A stretch of DNA of 64,000 nucleotides from Enoplolaimus lenunculus (GCA_030248215.1 JASANG010000245.1:124001-188000), one strand, 5' to 3'; shown: positions 30,027 to 41,930, numbered from the stretch's first letter. Translations and numbers: made by a program. The notes: generated from the sequence alone by a model not told the origin.

Positions 30027-30674
30027 CGAATCGTCTACACACAAAAAATTGTGTCGACGGATGAACTTGGACCGCTTTAAAATAATGCCGGATATGTAAC
30101 CTTATTTTTCCATGAGTAATTGACCTCACCCCACCCCCAGCATATTTTATAAATTACAACAGCGTTCGGTACATCACAGTTCATTGCAATATTTACCGTT
30201 GCTGGGAACGAGTTGATCCTGTCAGATTCCCACGCCTACGCATATACTTTAGAATTTCCTAAAATTAACAAAACAATTTTTGCTAAATGAAACTTAATTA
30301 ACTCAACTTTATCTGACAACGACTTCGCTACAACAGCAACAACAACTTGAAATAATTTAAAAATAAAACGAACGGAAATGTTACGGACGTCTCTCGAAAT
30401 TGTTTGAAACGCTCATTTGACTAATTTTTGCTGTGATTTCAACTCGTAAGATCGAACTGACTCCACACAAAACTTTAACGTCGCGTTCATTGATGGATTG
30501 CATTTTCATTCATAAAAGCTTAAATTTGTACAATAAAATCAACCAATTATTTTGCGACACAAATTTAAAGTCATTGAATCGACTCTTTACTGTTTAATTT
30601 TGAGTCAATTAATAATTCATATTATTGTTTCATCGGAAGGTGTCTTCACATAAGTGTTTCTGAGTACATAGTAT
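30027..30674. other. Anonymous AT-rich stretch
   Basis: No gene, repeat family or strong signal recognised. Confidence 0.3.
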
Positions 30675-30911
30675 TGGCCAATGTTACTTGCCTAAGCCTA
30701 AGCCAAAGCCTAAGCCTAAGCCTAAGTAAGAGGCGTAACAGTAGATTAAGCGTATTCCTAAGCCTAAACCTAAGCCTAAGCGTTGCAAAAATGTTATTCC
30801 TAAGCCTAAGCCTAAGTCTAAAAGCCTAAGCAAAAAATGTAATCTAGAATCTAAAACTACTCTTTTATAGACCCGACAGAAACGTGGACACCTGTTAAAG
30901 TAACATGAGCC
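30675..30911. mobile_element. Family C MITE with TTAGGC array also in its terminus
   Basis: GGCCAATGTTACTT is followed directly by five to six CCTAAG hexamers before AAGAGGCGTAACAGTAG resumes. Right end AAGTAACATGAGCC; flanks ATAGTATT/ATATAATT (6 of 8). Confidence 0.75.
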
Positions 30912-30964
30912 ATATAATTTGAAGGATTTAAAGCTTTTGTTTCCATTTCAAAAGATAAAGTCTA

Positions 30965-31045
30965 ATGGACCACGCTAAAATGTACCACAGAACGGTCAAT
31001 GAATACGAGTCGGTGTATTTGACCGCTGAACAACGTGAACTTTAA
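30965..31045 (+). CDS. Possible 26-codon small open frame
   Basis: MDHAKMYHRTVNEYESVYLT and AEQREL, then TAA. Codon choice looks coding-like in a region otherwise poor in such signal. Could be a small exon or chance; no homologue recognised. Confidence 0.15.
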   Translation: MDHAKMYHRTVNEYESVYLTAEQREL

Positions 31046-31237
31046 TGGTTACAGAGAGCCGGCAGGCGCAGTAAAATGCGATTGAACCATGGGTTTCAGA
31101 AATTTTTATTTGAGTATACAAGGGGGGGGAACAGTCTTCATCGAATAGAAATGTATAACAGCAGCAAGTCATTTAAAATTGTTTTACAAGAAACTTACGA
31201 ACAAAGCTCAAATTAATATCCCGATGAAAATTAAATG

Positions 31238-31466
31238 GGACCAATGTTACTGTAAAGAACGTAACAGTAGATTAAGCTTGCTCCTAAGCCTAAGCCTAAG
31301 CCGAAGCATTGCAAAAATGATTTCCTAAGCCTAAGCCTAAGCGTTGCAAACATGAGTTCCTAAGCCTAAGCATAAGCCTGAGCCTATGCAAAAAATGTAA
31401 TCTAGAATCTAAACCTACTATTTTATAAAACCACCAAAAACCTGGACGCCCCTTAAACTGACATTT
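31238..31466. mobile_element. Family C MITE
   Basis: GGACCAATGTTACTGTAAAG start, CCCCTTAAACTGACAT end, TTAGGC-type core with CGTTGCAAACATG spacers. Confidence 0.75.
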
Positions 31467-31567
31467 GTATCTAAGCTAAAAGTTAATTTAGTGTTTTTAG
31501 TTTTGAGTGAAATTAGTACAGGGGCAAAACAGTAGTATAAACACATTCCTAAGCTTAATCCTTATCT

Positions 31568-31812
31568 GCAAGAATTTCAAAGCTGGTTTGTGACCAAACT
31601 TGCACGCGCAAGTGGCACGTGCAAGTTTTTGCTGCAAAAACTTGCACTTGTGAATCGGACGGTAGCCAATGGGGGCGCAGGGTGGCTCAGCCCCCCTGGA
31701 ACAATTTAGGCCCCCTAGAACATTTTTAACCTTGCTTGTAAGTCATTCAAAACCTTTAAATGCCCCTCCTGAAATTTTTTACCCCACCTAGCAAGGTGAG
31801 CTGGCTACGGGT
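31568..31812. mobile_element. Family K fragment followed by family J repeat
   Basis: 31568-31655 has AACTTGCACGCGCAAG and GTGCAAGTTTTTGCTGC palindromes; 31661-31812 is a family J copy ending CTAGCAAGGTGAGCTGGC. Confidence 0.55.
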
Positions 31813-32027
31813 CTGGTGTCAGTAGTGTTTTATGATCTGCGCTTTAACTATAATACAATGTAGTCACAAGGTGAAAGGATATTTAGTTTTTGATTTTTTC
31901 CGTTTTTAATCAGTTAGTTTATTCTACACCGTGCCCTCTCATTCGAACAGTCTGCTAAATGAAAAATAAGGTTTTTGACCCTCTTGAGACCGCCAACAAA
32001 GAACTGTACATTGGAAGCATTGGTAGC

Positions 32028-32140
32028 TTAAAGCCTAAATGTAAGTCTAATCTGAGCAAAAAAAAATAGTCTAAAGCTTAAAAGCGTACTGTTTTGCAGC
32101 CTCTCACAAAAACGTTGCGCCTCTTATCTTTACTTGGGCC
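32028..32140. mobile_element. Family A right part
   Basis: TAGTCTAAAGCTTAAAAG, GTTTTGCAGCCTCTCAC and CTTATCTTTACTTGGGCC. Confidence 0.6.
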
Positions 32141-32410
32141 GATACAGTTATATAGAATAAATTTAAGTATATATAAACATTAAACTTCGCATACAATTGA
32201 GTCCAATTTAATATATTATCAGCGTCGAGAGGTGGTTGAAGAAATATGATTATTTTGATGAATTATGTGAGAAAATTCATATTTTTAATCTATTCAACTC
32301 GAGACACAAGAATAATATCTGCCGCTGATTGTTTTCATTTTGCCGATTAATTTTATCATAAACTCTCATGCGTTGTATATTTTTGATTTTACAACTCACT
32401 CTGCAGGTCA

Positions 32411-32573
32411 TGCCCGTAGCCAGCTCACCTTGCTATAGCGGCTAAAATTTTTTCAGGACGAGCATTCAACGGTTTTTAATGACTTGCAAGCAAAGTTGAA
32501 AATTTTCTAGGGAGCGCCAAAATGTTTCCAGACGGGGCTGAGCCCCCCGTGGCCCACATTGGTTACGGGCCCG
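32411..32573. mobile_element. Family J repeat with 10-bp flanking duplication
   Basis: TGCCCGTAGCCAGCTCACC at one end and GGTTACGGGCC at the other, flanked on both sides by CTGCAGGTCA. A 9-11-bp duplication suggests a Mutator-like origin. Confidence 0.65.
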
Positions 32574-32877
32574 CTGCAGGTCAAAATTATGCTTTAGTTT
32601 CACAGGAACGGTTTGAAATAGTAGTATAAATAGAGCATGCGAAATTGCTCAAAAAACAATATTTTCGCGAAGTTAACCGCGTTCCGAGCGAAGATGCGCA
32701 CGGAAACTACGCGTTTCCTAATCTGTATTTCACATTTCTGGCAATAAATTGCGCTGTTCCAATGAACCATCCGATAAAGATTTGCCAATTTTAAAACCCA
32801 AAATTTTTGGTACCGCGCCGCGCCCCTCGAAGCAAAATTTATCCTGTACGAGACTGGCGAATTTTGTTCTGAATCGC

Positions 32878-33020
32878 GGCCCATGTATAGAACACGGCCG
32901 GATCGTTTTCCGGAGGGGCTATAATAGTCAGTTTAAGCTTTAGACTAATTTTTTTTTGCTTAGGCTTAGGCTTAGAAATAGGCTTATTCTACTGTTCCGG
33001 CCCTGTTCTATACATGGGCC
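32878..33020. mobile_element. Family B MITE
   Basis: GGCCCATGTATAGAACACGG to CTGTTCTATACATGGGCC, flanks TGAATCGC/TGAATAGC (7 of 8). Confidence 0.85.
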
Positions 33021-33069
33021 TGAATAGCAATACAGTGAAGATGCGCTTCATCATTGTCACGTTATATAA

Positions 33070-33232
33070 TGCGCGTAACAGTAGATTAAGCGTATTCCTA
33101 AGCCTAAGCCTAAAGCCTAAGCGTTGCAAAAATGTGCTCCTAAGCCTAAGCAAAAACACGTAATCTAGCATCTAAACTTACTCTTTTATAGACCCACCAG
33201 TTAACCTGGACGTCCCTTAAAGTACCATGGAC
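33070..33232. mobile_element. Family C, left-truncated
   Basis: GCGTAACAGTAGATTAAGCG, TTAGGC-type core and CCCTTAAAGTACCATGGAC. Confidence 0.65.
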
Positions 33233-33757
33233 TAACGTTTCAAACACAATTGACCGCTGTGTAACGGTTCCCTATAAACCCCCGTATTTGCATACAAAAC
33301 TAAACATCAATGTCTCTTCCAAGTATTCACATTTCTACCGATATAGCAATCGACTAGTACTGACTCTCAAGACGGAACAAGCCGAGAGAGTGACAGAAAA
33401 AACAACGAATTTTCATCACCGTTGTCAACCATCAAAGTTTGAAAAGGTTAACAAATAAAAATGTGTTTAAACTAACTTTCTCATAGCGTCGACGCCCGAC
33501 AATATAATTTTAGGAAGTTATCAAGGTCAAAAAGCGTGAAACACAGCGATAAGTTTACCGTTACCATCTCTATCAACAACACAATTGTGAAAGTGAAACA
33601 CATTAAAAGTGTTTCGCCATGGGTCGGTCTCCCTGTCTCGGTTTGGTGAGAACCGAGGGACGAATCGTCGGTGATCGATCCACCACCGTGGGTTGAGTCG
33701 GAAATTTTACAGTTTCGCTTCAACGACGCGGTCGGGATTAATCAAATAGAATTTCTC
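33233..33757. other. Anonymous stretch
   Basis: 33480-33730 is richer in GC and open on the minus strand, but no start, splice context or homology is convincing. Confidence 0.3.
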
Positions 33758-33954
33758 AGGCCCATGTATAGAACAGCGGCCGGATCGTTTTCCGGAGAAG
33801 CTGTAGTAGAGTCAGTGTAAGCTTTTTAGACTAACTTTTTTGTTTACGTTTTGGTTTAGGCATAGGGATAAGCTTATCTTTACGCTTAGGGTTAGGTTTA
33901 GGATTAGGAACATGTTTTATTCTACTGTTCCGGATCTGTTCTATACAAGGGCCG
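33758..33954. mobile_element. Family B MITE
   Basis: GGCCCATGTATAGAACAG to TCTGTTCTATACAAGGGCC, flanks AATTTCTC/AATGTCTC (7 of 8). Confidence 0.8.
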
Positions 33955-34118
33955 AATGTCTCGACAAAAATACGTTAAAACGTAAACAAATACTCGATGT
34001 TGGAAGCCAAACATACGTAGTTTGAGCTGAAGATTTGAACACACGGCGTATTCAATGTACGTATACAGGTGTAATTGTGGTAGAATATCATTGTGCGCAG
34101 TAGGCAGTTTGTAGTATG

Positions 34119-34225
34119 GGCCTATGGAAAGACCAAGAGCGGAACGTTTTTCTGCGGGACTGCTAAAGAATAATCTTAAAGGCTATTTTTTACTTATGCT
34201 TAGGTATAAGCTCATTTGTGACACA
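34119..34225. mobile_element. Family A left part
   Basis: GGCCTATGGAAAGACCAAG, TTTTTCTGCGGGACTGC and a short degraded core. Confidence 0.55.
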
Positions 34226-34433
34226 ATTTATTGTTAGCAATACGGTCCAAGCCCAAAATAGGCTCTTGTACCATTTTTCGCACATTGGCGACTATGCTTA
34301 TGCTTAATAGGGTAACATTTTAGAAAAGGACTACCTATGCCTGATCCTTTGCTAAGTCCCAAGCCCTAAAACCTTTTAGCGGCGCAAACGGCTCTCGAGT
34401 GGTTATTCTCGCTGTTGCATTGTATAACTTTTG

Positions 34434-34722
34434 GGCCCAGGTAAAGATCAGGGTCGGATCGTTTTTCTGCGAGACTGCAATAGAGTAAGCTTAAGCTTTA
34501 GACTAATTTTTTGCTTCGTTTAGGCTTAGGCTTAGTAATAAACGCATTTTTACGCTTAGGCTGAGGCGTAGGCTTGGACTGCAATAAAGCTTAAGCTTTA
34601 GACTAATTTTTTGCTTCGTTTAGGATTCGGCTTAGTAATAAACGCATTCTTGCGCTTAGGCTCAGGCTTAGGCTTATGAATATGCTTATAATACTGTTCC
34701 GCCCCTGTTCTTTACATTGGCA
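34434..34722. mobile_element. Family A MITE with perfect duplication and internal repeat
   Basis: GGCCCAGGTAAAGATCAG to TGTTCTTTACATTGGCA, AACTTTTG on both sides. An internal block of about 105 bp (GACTGCAATA...TAGTAATAAACGCATT) is duplicated in tandem. Confidence 0.85.
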
Positions 34723-34730
34723 AACTTTTG

Positions 34731-37700
34731 AAACCAAATTTGTCATAATAGAGACGATCCCATTTTGGTTGCGGTCATATAACAACTTAACCCGTAAAAA
34801 TGCAACCTTTGTGTTATTTTTTTGAAATTTGACGCTGCAAACGCAAAATTAATACTAAGTATTGCACCGCGCGCCAACAACAATTATTCTACAACTATAA
34901 CCTTTGACATTGACAAATATGTTGCCAATTTTATGCAGTTTGTGCAATTTTCCATCCGAAACATTAATATACAATCAGTCTGCGATATATCATTTCAACA
35001 CCTTTAGTGCATTGCTGATTTGCCAAATATAACTGTATCAGTAGTGTACGCAGGCATCACTCCAGGTGGTCGCGAGCTTTCGCCCAAGGTGGATAGTATA
35101 AACTACGATTACAGTTAATTACGCATTGATGTAGTCTAATTACCATTAATACCCTGCAACACTAGATGAAATTAGTAAAAAAAAATTGCTTCTAAAACGT
35201 CATACAATTAGGTAATTATTATATTAATTAGTACCATAATACGCTGGCGTGCCGGATAACTTGAAATCAAGGGACTCTGTATAAATAAAGTTGACTGAAA
35301 TATTGATTTTAAGACAAAACTGACAAATTAGCGATGGTTCACTGACGCAGTGTCCTTACCGAACACAACTGAGTCAAAATTAGTTGAGCCACAGCGCCTG
35401 TTGTCCCATCCTCCTCGGTGCACTCGTGCAGTAAATTGCAAACAACCTCAAACGGATTTTTGCGCTGTCTTTGAAAAAAATATTAAGATGTTTTGGCTTC
35501 AAAAAACACAGATTTGACAAAAACGCATTCATTGAGAGTAACAGATGGTGCGTATAGGTTGTTATTAAAGCGACTTTAAAATTACCTGCAACAATTATTT
35601 GAAAACAGTAATAATTGCTGTGTTAAACTTGCGTTTGTAACTAAATTACTTACGCAATCGCTTAAAATTCGCGAACGAAACGGCTTAAATTTGGGTGTGA
35701 ACCGAAACAGTGTAACACGAACGTCTACCAGCATAAGCGTGGCAGATTTGTTGTAGATTGCACACACTAACGGATTCAGAGGGGGGCGGGGGCGTACGCC
35801 CCCCCGTCAGTGTTTTTTTATGTTAAAATGGTAAGGTCCATACCTGAATACAATGTTTTCGTCGGAAAATATTTTGTAAAAAAAGATATGGTCCCCAAAT
35901 TGTTCGCTCAGAAATTTGTTTGAGATATAATGATAACGTCTTTACCTTACAATTTTCCCCGTCACAAAATTTTTTGGTGATAAAATGATAAGGTTGTTAC
36001 CTTACAATTTTTGCGTTTCATAAGATTTGCCGCTCCAGAAATTCATGGAGCCGCCGCTGATCGCACAGTACTACAGTATTTGGCTTCAAAGCATTAATTT
36101 AGTATGTGTGTCTTCTTGCAATAAAACTTGGCAAAAGGTACAAACCGAACTGGAATCGAATTTTGATGACTTCTCCGAGGCCTCTGAATTTTCAATTAAG
36201 TTTACGACAATTTCAAAAATCGGCCCTGAACATTGGAATTCAATCTAAATTCACAATGATGTTTGATTTTTAAGTAAAGCCAATTTTCTCAACGGAAACG
36301 TAAATCAACGTCATATTAGATTCGCAGCAAACAAAAATGTGGTTTATTTTTCAATTTAAAATACACACATTTAAAACAAACTTTGCGTTCATCGTTGTCA
36401 ATTCTTAGCGTAAAAATAACTAATCCACGTGGTTGCAGTGTTTGCAACCCGACGCCAACATACCTCTGTTAAAAATGTCGGAACCAGAGCCGGAACAGCC
36501 ACCCCCCATACCCCCATTTATGGGGCCTCTACCCTTAAAGAGAGCCCACTCTAGAAACAAAAACCGCCGAAGTTCTAAAATTCGTCTGGCTTCTCGTTCG
36601 TTTCGTTCGCGAGTTTGGGATTCCCATCCTGGAGTTTGTGGAGAGATCCCATGTCTGTCTACTCTGGCACTGGTTGGAAAGAAACATAAAATCTAATAGA
36701 ACAAAATATATAAACGAAACCTATACAATATTCTTAGATATATATCTATATATGTTAACTAAATTTATTAATACACTTAATTTGCGTATGTTTACAAAAT
36801 TCAGTTGGCAAATTGCCCAAAATACGTATGTGACGCGTTCCAGCTTTAATTTACAGATATGTGACAGCCTACTAGCCAATGCTTTGTAACCGAGTGATGA
36901 TGAAACCAATAGTTGTTAGCGGAATATTTAAACAGAACGCAGAATAGTCAACAACTGCTTCGTATCTGATTGTTGAAATTGGTTGTATATTTCTAGAACG
37001 TATAGTGCATCAATTTGGTCATGCAAATATTAACGTCAGTGACGGCGTCACCACTGGGGGCATCGTGGGGCCGTGCCCACCTCCAAATTTGGTTGCTGTC
37101 CTCCCCAAATTGACTCTGTCTAAAAGCCACCCCTGACATCAGTGTTTTCAGTCATTGGTAAACAAAAAATCCGGCCCGGTTGCTTCGGCCTGTCTACAGC
37201 GGCCAGTCCGAAGCCGTCAGGCCGGCTGGTAAGCGGCCGGTTTCACCTGTCCTTTGGTCTGCTTAAATATACTTTTTTTGGTTCGGTTTACCAGTGTATA
37301 TACTGCAATAAAGCAAAGACATATACAACAAGCCAGATAATAAGGCTGATTCCGAAATTAACCGAGATTCAGTAAAAAAAACTATTATTTTTCAGATGGT
37401 TTAAAATAATTTTCCAAAAAGCTGAGTGATATCGCAACCCCGCAGGGGCGCGTAAGCGTTACCGCAATCCACCGCAGGCATTTGAGTTTGTTTTAGTGTT
37501 ATGAAATTTAAAATTTATTTCAACGCAATCCATACAATATTAAAAACATATGATCAGCATAAAACAGTTACACAGCAGTAAAAAAATATCAACAATTATA
37601 TCACTGTTTTTACACCGTCAAAATAGAACTCAAATTAATATTTGCTCTGAAATGTGTTTTTCAAAATCTTGACCTGAAGCCGCCGACCGAACATTTAGAG

Positions 37701-37811
37701 AGAAGAAAGAGCCACCCACAAGACCATTGGAACTATCCAATGGGGACCCAATGAAATACTTCAACACCCTTTTTTATACGTTTGCGACCGTCCAAATAGT
37801 CACCAAAGCAT
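34731..37811. other. Three kilobases without recognised gene
   Basis: Mostly AT-rich. GC-rich patches lie at 35770-35810 (palindrome GGGGGCGTACGCCCCC), 36420-36700 and 37030-37270. An open frame at 36433-36693 (MSEPEPEQPPPIPPFMGP...) follows an acceptor-like GTGGTTGCAG, but its SRSFRSR part resembles 5570-5610, which suggests a repeat. I call nothing here. Confidence 0.3.
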
Positions 37812-38162
37812 AGGTTATGCCAAGAGTGGATGATCACGGACTCGAGTATGCAACAGTCGGGTTTCGCATAACACAAAATGTACCACCAGGCATTGCGTTT
37901 ATGCTGTACCTCTCCTTTATTTAGACGGGGGTCGATGTCCCATGATCCCATATTTCTGAAATTTTAAGACTGTAAACGAAGCACTTTTTGGCCAATGGCA
38001 TATTATGTATTTCTTTCGTTCTGTGCATATTTCAACCCCCCTCTAAATACGGAGGCGGTGGGTCAAAAACGCAACGTACGTTGTGTACATTGTTTTGTAC
38101 ACAGAATGTACCCAGCTGCACACTGTTGTTATATGATATATCATCCATTGTTGGTTATGCCA
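37812..38162. mobile_element. Family I palindromic repeat
   Basis: Opens GGTTATGCCAAGAGTGGATG; a GGTTATGCCAACAG sequence lies at the far end. Contains TGTACCACCAGGCATTGCGT and the inverse CAAAAACGCAACG. Confidence 0.6.
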
Positions 38163-38872
38163 ACAGTTGCACAAGTTTCAAAAACTGCGAAATATGCTTT
38201 GCTTGAACATCAGAACAAGCGAATATTTATTTTTTTAAACAAAACCATGTTTTCAAGCGAACCGCTTTAAAATGATCTTATAGCGTCCAATTGGCTAAAA
38301 TTTCGAAGAGTTTTCTAAAAAAAGGTTCATTTTCCACTGTGTCAGAATTTCACATATTCAAATATCGCTAATATTCTATATACAAACCATTTGAATAATA
38401 TATTTCTAATTAAAATATTAGCTTTATAATAATCTATAACGGAAGACATCGAACAACAGAAAAATTACTGGAAGCACATAATAACAAATCCACAATTTGA
38501 CCATTCACATTTGTATCTTTGAATGTTACAGAATTATAAATATATATTTATATATAAAGATATAATATATATCAATTTCGTCAAACGAGAATTGGTGTTC
38601 AGGGCATCCCAAACAACTACTGGAATACAAACTGATTTTGATTGGTTGTTCAGGTTTGACCATATTCAATGAATTTATGCTAAAATTCTATTAATTGGGT
38701 TCAAAACTAAAAGCTGCTACAATCAAATTTCGTGTTCCTTTTAAAACTGTAGATGGCTTACGAATTCTGTACAACAATAAGCAAACCAGCCAGAAGTATA
38801 TTGTATTCTCTGCGACTTTGGTTTAGTTTAATTGCACATGGTAATGTTGCCTAACGCCTTGAGGCCAATGTA

Positions 38873-39463
38873 AACAACAGAGACGGAAAAGTGGTATGAG
38901 CATATTCCTAAGCTTAAGCCTAAGCCTAAGGGTAAGAATGAGCATATTCCTAAGCCTAAGCCTAAGCCTAAGCATAAGAATGAGCATATTCCTAAGACTA
39001 AGCCTAAGCCTAAGTGTAAGAATGAGCATATTCCTAAGCCTAAGCCTAAGCGTAAGAATGAGCATATTCCTAAGCCTAAGCCTAAGCGTAAGAATGAGCA
39101 TATTCCTAAGCCTAAGCCGAAGCATAAGAATGAGCATATTCCTAAGACTAAGCCTAAGCCTAAGCGTAAGAATAAGCATATTCCTAAGCCTACCCTAAGC
39201 GTAAGCGTAAGAATGAGCATATTCTTAAGCCTAAGCCTAAGCGCAAGAATGAGCATATTCCTAAGCCTAAGCGTAAGAATGAGTATATTCCTAAGCCAAA
39301 GCCTAAGCGTAAGAATGAACATATTCCTAAGCCTAAGCCTAAGAGTGTAAGAATGAGCATATTCCTAAGCCTAAGCCTAGCAAAAATAAATTAGTCTAAA
39401 GTTTAAGCTTACTCTATTGCAGTTTCACAGAAAAACGTTCCGTCACTGATCTTTACATGGGCC
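38873..39463. mobile_element. Family A MITE with long higher-order TTAGGC array
   Basis: GGCCAATGTAAACAACAG to CTGATCTTTACATGGGCC, flanks CGCCTTGA/AACGTTGA (5 of 8). The core has over ten units of GTAAGAATGAGCATATTC plus two to four CCTAAG hexamers. Open frames in all readings here are repeat translation. Confidence 0.85.
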
Positions 39464-39697
39464 AACGTTGATCGCAATACAACAAAAATAAGCATAAGCA
39501 ATCACCATCAAAATCAACTACACAAGCAAATTAGCATTTAGCGGTTAGCAAATCAATTATTATGTACAACCCCGAGAACGTTTACCTCCCAATTAGAAAG
39601 GATAGCAAAAGCCGCCGGCAGGAACCAAATGATAATAGAAATGGCATAAAATATATAACAGACCGCATCCTTAAAATGACTACTTTGTGGAATAATA

Positions 39698-39923
39698 GCC
39701 CGTATTCTCTAATGTGTATACCACCTATTATCACCAGTTAGTGATAGGTACTGTAACTTTAGAACCACCTCATGCAGTGGGGTTCGAAATTCAGCCACAT
39801 TGTTCGCGTTTGATTTGCCCTACTTCACTACCAATTTTGAGATCTGCAATCGCAGTTGTTCGTTAGTTTGAAAACCTATCGCTAACTGATGATAGGTACT
39901 ATACGCATTTGAGAATTTGGGCC
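39698..39923. mobile_element. Family H palindromic MITE
   Basis: GCCCGTATTCTCTAATGTG to CGCATTTGAGAATTTGGGC, with inner ACCAGTTAGTGATAGG/CTATCGCTAACTG arms. Confidence 0.7.
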
Positions 39924-40014
39924 AAGATTCTCAGGTAAGCTCTGGTCAATATAGGTTTCCGAAGGAGTACGCAATGGATGTGCCGGTATAAATCTTCGGT
40001 TCTCTAGCAAATAT

Positions 40015-40385
40015 ATATACTCTCTAAAAGCTTAAACTAACTTGATTTAAGCTTGAGCGAATCCAGCAGTATTAAACTAAAAGTTTCTAGATTAACTGAA
40101 GTATAACAGGTTGATTTACTGTTAAACTAAATTAATATCTTACGTATTTTTAGATTAAGTTTAGATTAGTGAACTCTTTGATACACGTAATTTCTAAGCA
40201 GGATATGCTATTCAAACCAAAAATAAGTTAACTTAAACTCGTGTTAAATTTAAAAATATGTTAGTTTAAGTAAAACTTAAAATTCACGTTTAGTTGTTAG
40301 TCCGTCCAGCCGTTTGAGTTTTACTTAAACTAATATTCAAGCTTAATTAAGCTGATAATTTAAGTTTTTTGAGACTATATATTAT
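40015..40385. mobile_element. Possible inverted-repeat element rich in CTTAAACTAA
   Basis: TACTCTCTAAAAGCTTAAAC at the left and TTTAAGTTTTTTGAGACTAT at the right, with many AGTTTAAG/CTTAAACT blocks between. Boundaries uncertain. Confidence 0.35.
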
Positions 40386-41207
40386 ATATACAAATGTATC
40401 GCGAGTAAACATGGCGGAAATTTGCAGCATAAGCAGCTTACATGAAATTTTAGCCCGCGGATCAGATGGATACGCAAAATCTGCAATTTGCAGTTTAGAA
40501 TGTCGTGACAGGACGATTTCTACTCCAGTTGGCTAAAGCCCTATTCACACGTGCAAGTTTTTGCTCAAAAACTTGCAAAGATTATACGTTATGTTTGATA
40601 TTTATTGTAGTGGTCTGCAAAGGACGGACTATTAAAGCGAGCACAGTCTTTCAAGAATGCGGGTTATGCATGATACAATGATAGATACAATATTCATTAG
40701 AGCTATAACACCAAAGCCGTACATTATAAAATAAACGATAAAGTATTAACTAAACAGCCAGCACTGCAAAATCATACCAGTAAGTCACTGTTTCGTTATA
40801 GAAATAACGTAAATTATGTTTTTTTACGTTCAAAATTAGTTATAAATCACGTATATATCTCGTAAATTTTCGTTACAGACGCTGCGATTGTTCGAAATGA
40901 AATATAAATTACGACATTCATCCAAAATTTTACTTGTAAAAAACGCGATGCTGTTGTAAATTGCCAAAAATTCATTTATGTTGTGCCGTCCGATGCATCG
41001 TGGAACATCAAAGAATGTTGCAAACCTTTAGGCGCTTCCTTATCTCTAGAAATGCTGAATACAATGTCTTAGTTGCAAAGTAGACTGCTGAAGAATTATT
41101 GAGGTTGTGATGTGAACAAAATGCAAAATGGACAAAAACCGGGATGATATGTATATATGCACAGAAAACAGAAGGAATTGATATGATACAATAGGTATAT
41201 CGCAACA

Positions 41208-41278
41208 CAGATATATATATTTATATATATATTTATATATCTATATATATTTATATATATATATAAATATATATGTAT
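41208..41278. repeat. TATATTTA microsatellite
   Basis: Runs of ATATATATTTATATATATAT directly before a family H element. Confidence 0.8.
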
Positions 41279-41293
41279 AATTTTAAAACGGGA

Positions 41294-41513
41294 GCCCGTT
41301 TTCTGAAATATGTGTAGCACCTATCACAAGTTGGTGATAGGTTCTAGATCTTTCGAACCTGTGGCTACTGAGGCTTAAAATTCAGCATATATTTCGCATA
41401 TAGATTTGCTCTACTTCCGAACCATTTTTGTGTTAAACAAATACCATTGTTATCAAGATTGAAAACCTATTACTAACTGATGATAGTTGCTATATACGTT
41501 TGAAATATGGGCC
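41294..41513. mobile_element. Family H palindromic MITE
   Basis: GCCCGTTTTCTGAAATATGT to ACGTTTGAAATATGGGC, with TATCACAAGTTGGTGATAGG inside. Confidence 0.65.
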
Positions 41514-41631
41514 GATCTTAGGACAAATTAAACAAAACGTTTAAGGCTGGAAATTATCCATACTTATCTCCAAGATGGGTAAAAAATCTATATTTAAAAG
41601 ATTTCATTCAAATGATATATTTTGTTATTAA

Positions 41632-41835
41632 TCCCTTCTCACATTGAGTTAGCAATTGCAACACGTATACATAGTACTAAATCACCACAAGACGTGAAAG
41701 CCCCCTCGGGCTCGAGCGTCGAGCTCCTATAGCTGAGTGGTGATGGTATACACACACCACTCCAGTCACTGAAGTTCGAATCCTAGCATAAACGTAGGTC
41801 TCAGGAGAAATAAAAAATATTCATGTGATAAAGGA
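41632..41835. mobile_element. Family G TTAA MITE with tRNA-like centre
   Basis: TCCCTTCTCACATTGAG to ATGTGATAAAGGA, TTAA on both sides. On the plus strand GCTCCTATAGCTGAGTGGTG and GAAGTTCGAATCCTAGC (canonical B box) are spaced as in a tRNA. Confidence 0.75.
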
Positions 41836-41891
41836 TTAATTCATATTTTAAAGGTCCTGTGGTATAATTTTCGTAATTTTGAGTATTCAAA

Positions 41892-41897
41892 TTTAAT
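41892..41897 (-). promoter_or_regulatory. SoxC: Candidate polyadenylation signal of SoxC
   Basis: ATTAAA on the minus strand, 34 bases after the stop. It is the common variant signal and would imply a very short 3' UTR. Confidence 0.4.
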
Positions 41898-41930
41898 AAA
41901 CCATTTAAAAAGATCAAAGTCAAATTATGT

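Noticed and set aside
33481-33723. Minus-strand open frame ISDSTHGGGSITDDSSLGSH
   Set aside because: Starts at a non-ATG codon, lacks a clear acceptor and turns hydrophobic and low-quality halfway.
36433-36693. Proline-rich open frame MSEPEPEQPPPIPPFMGP
   Set aside because: Its acceptor context is plausible, but part of it resembles sequence near 5570-5610 and there is no continuing exon, so it is more likely repeat-derived.
38873-39463. True telomere or nematode origin suggested by TTAGGC
   Set aside because: The hexamers sit inside inserted elements with target duplications, are broken by spacers and occur in both orientations. They say nothing firm about the species' telomere, and the HECTD2-like gene and MITE load do not point to nematodes.
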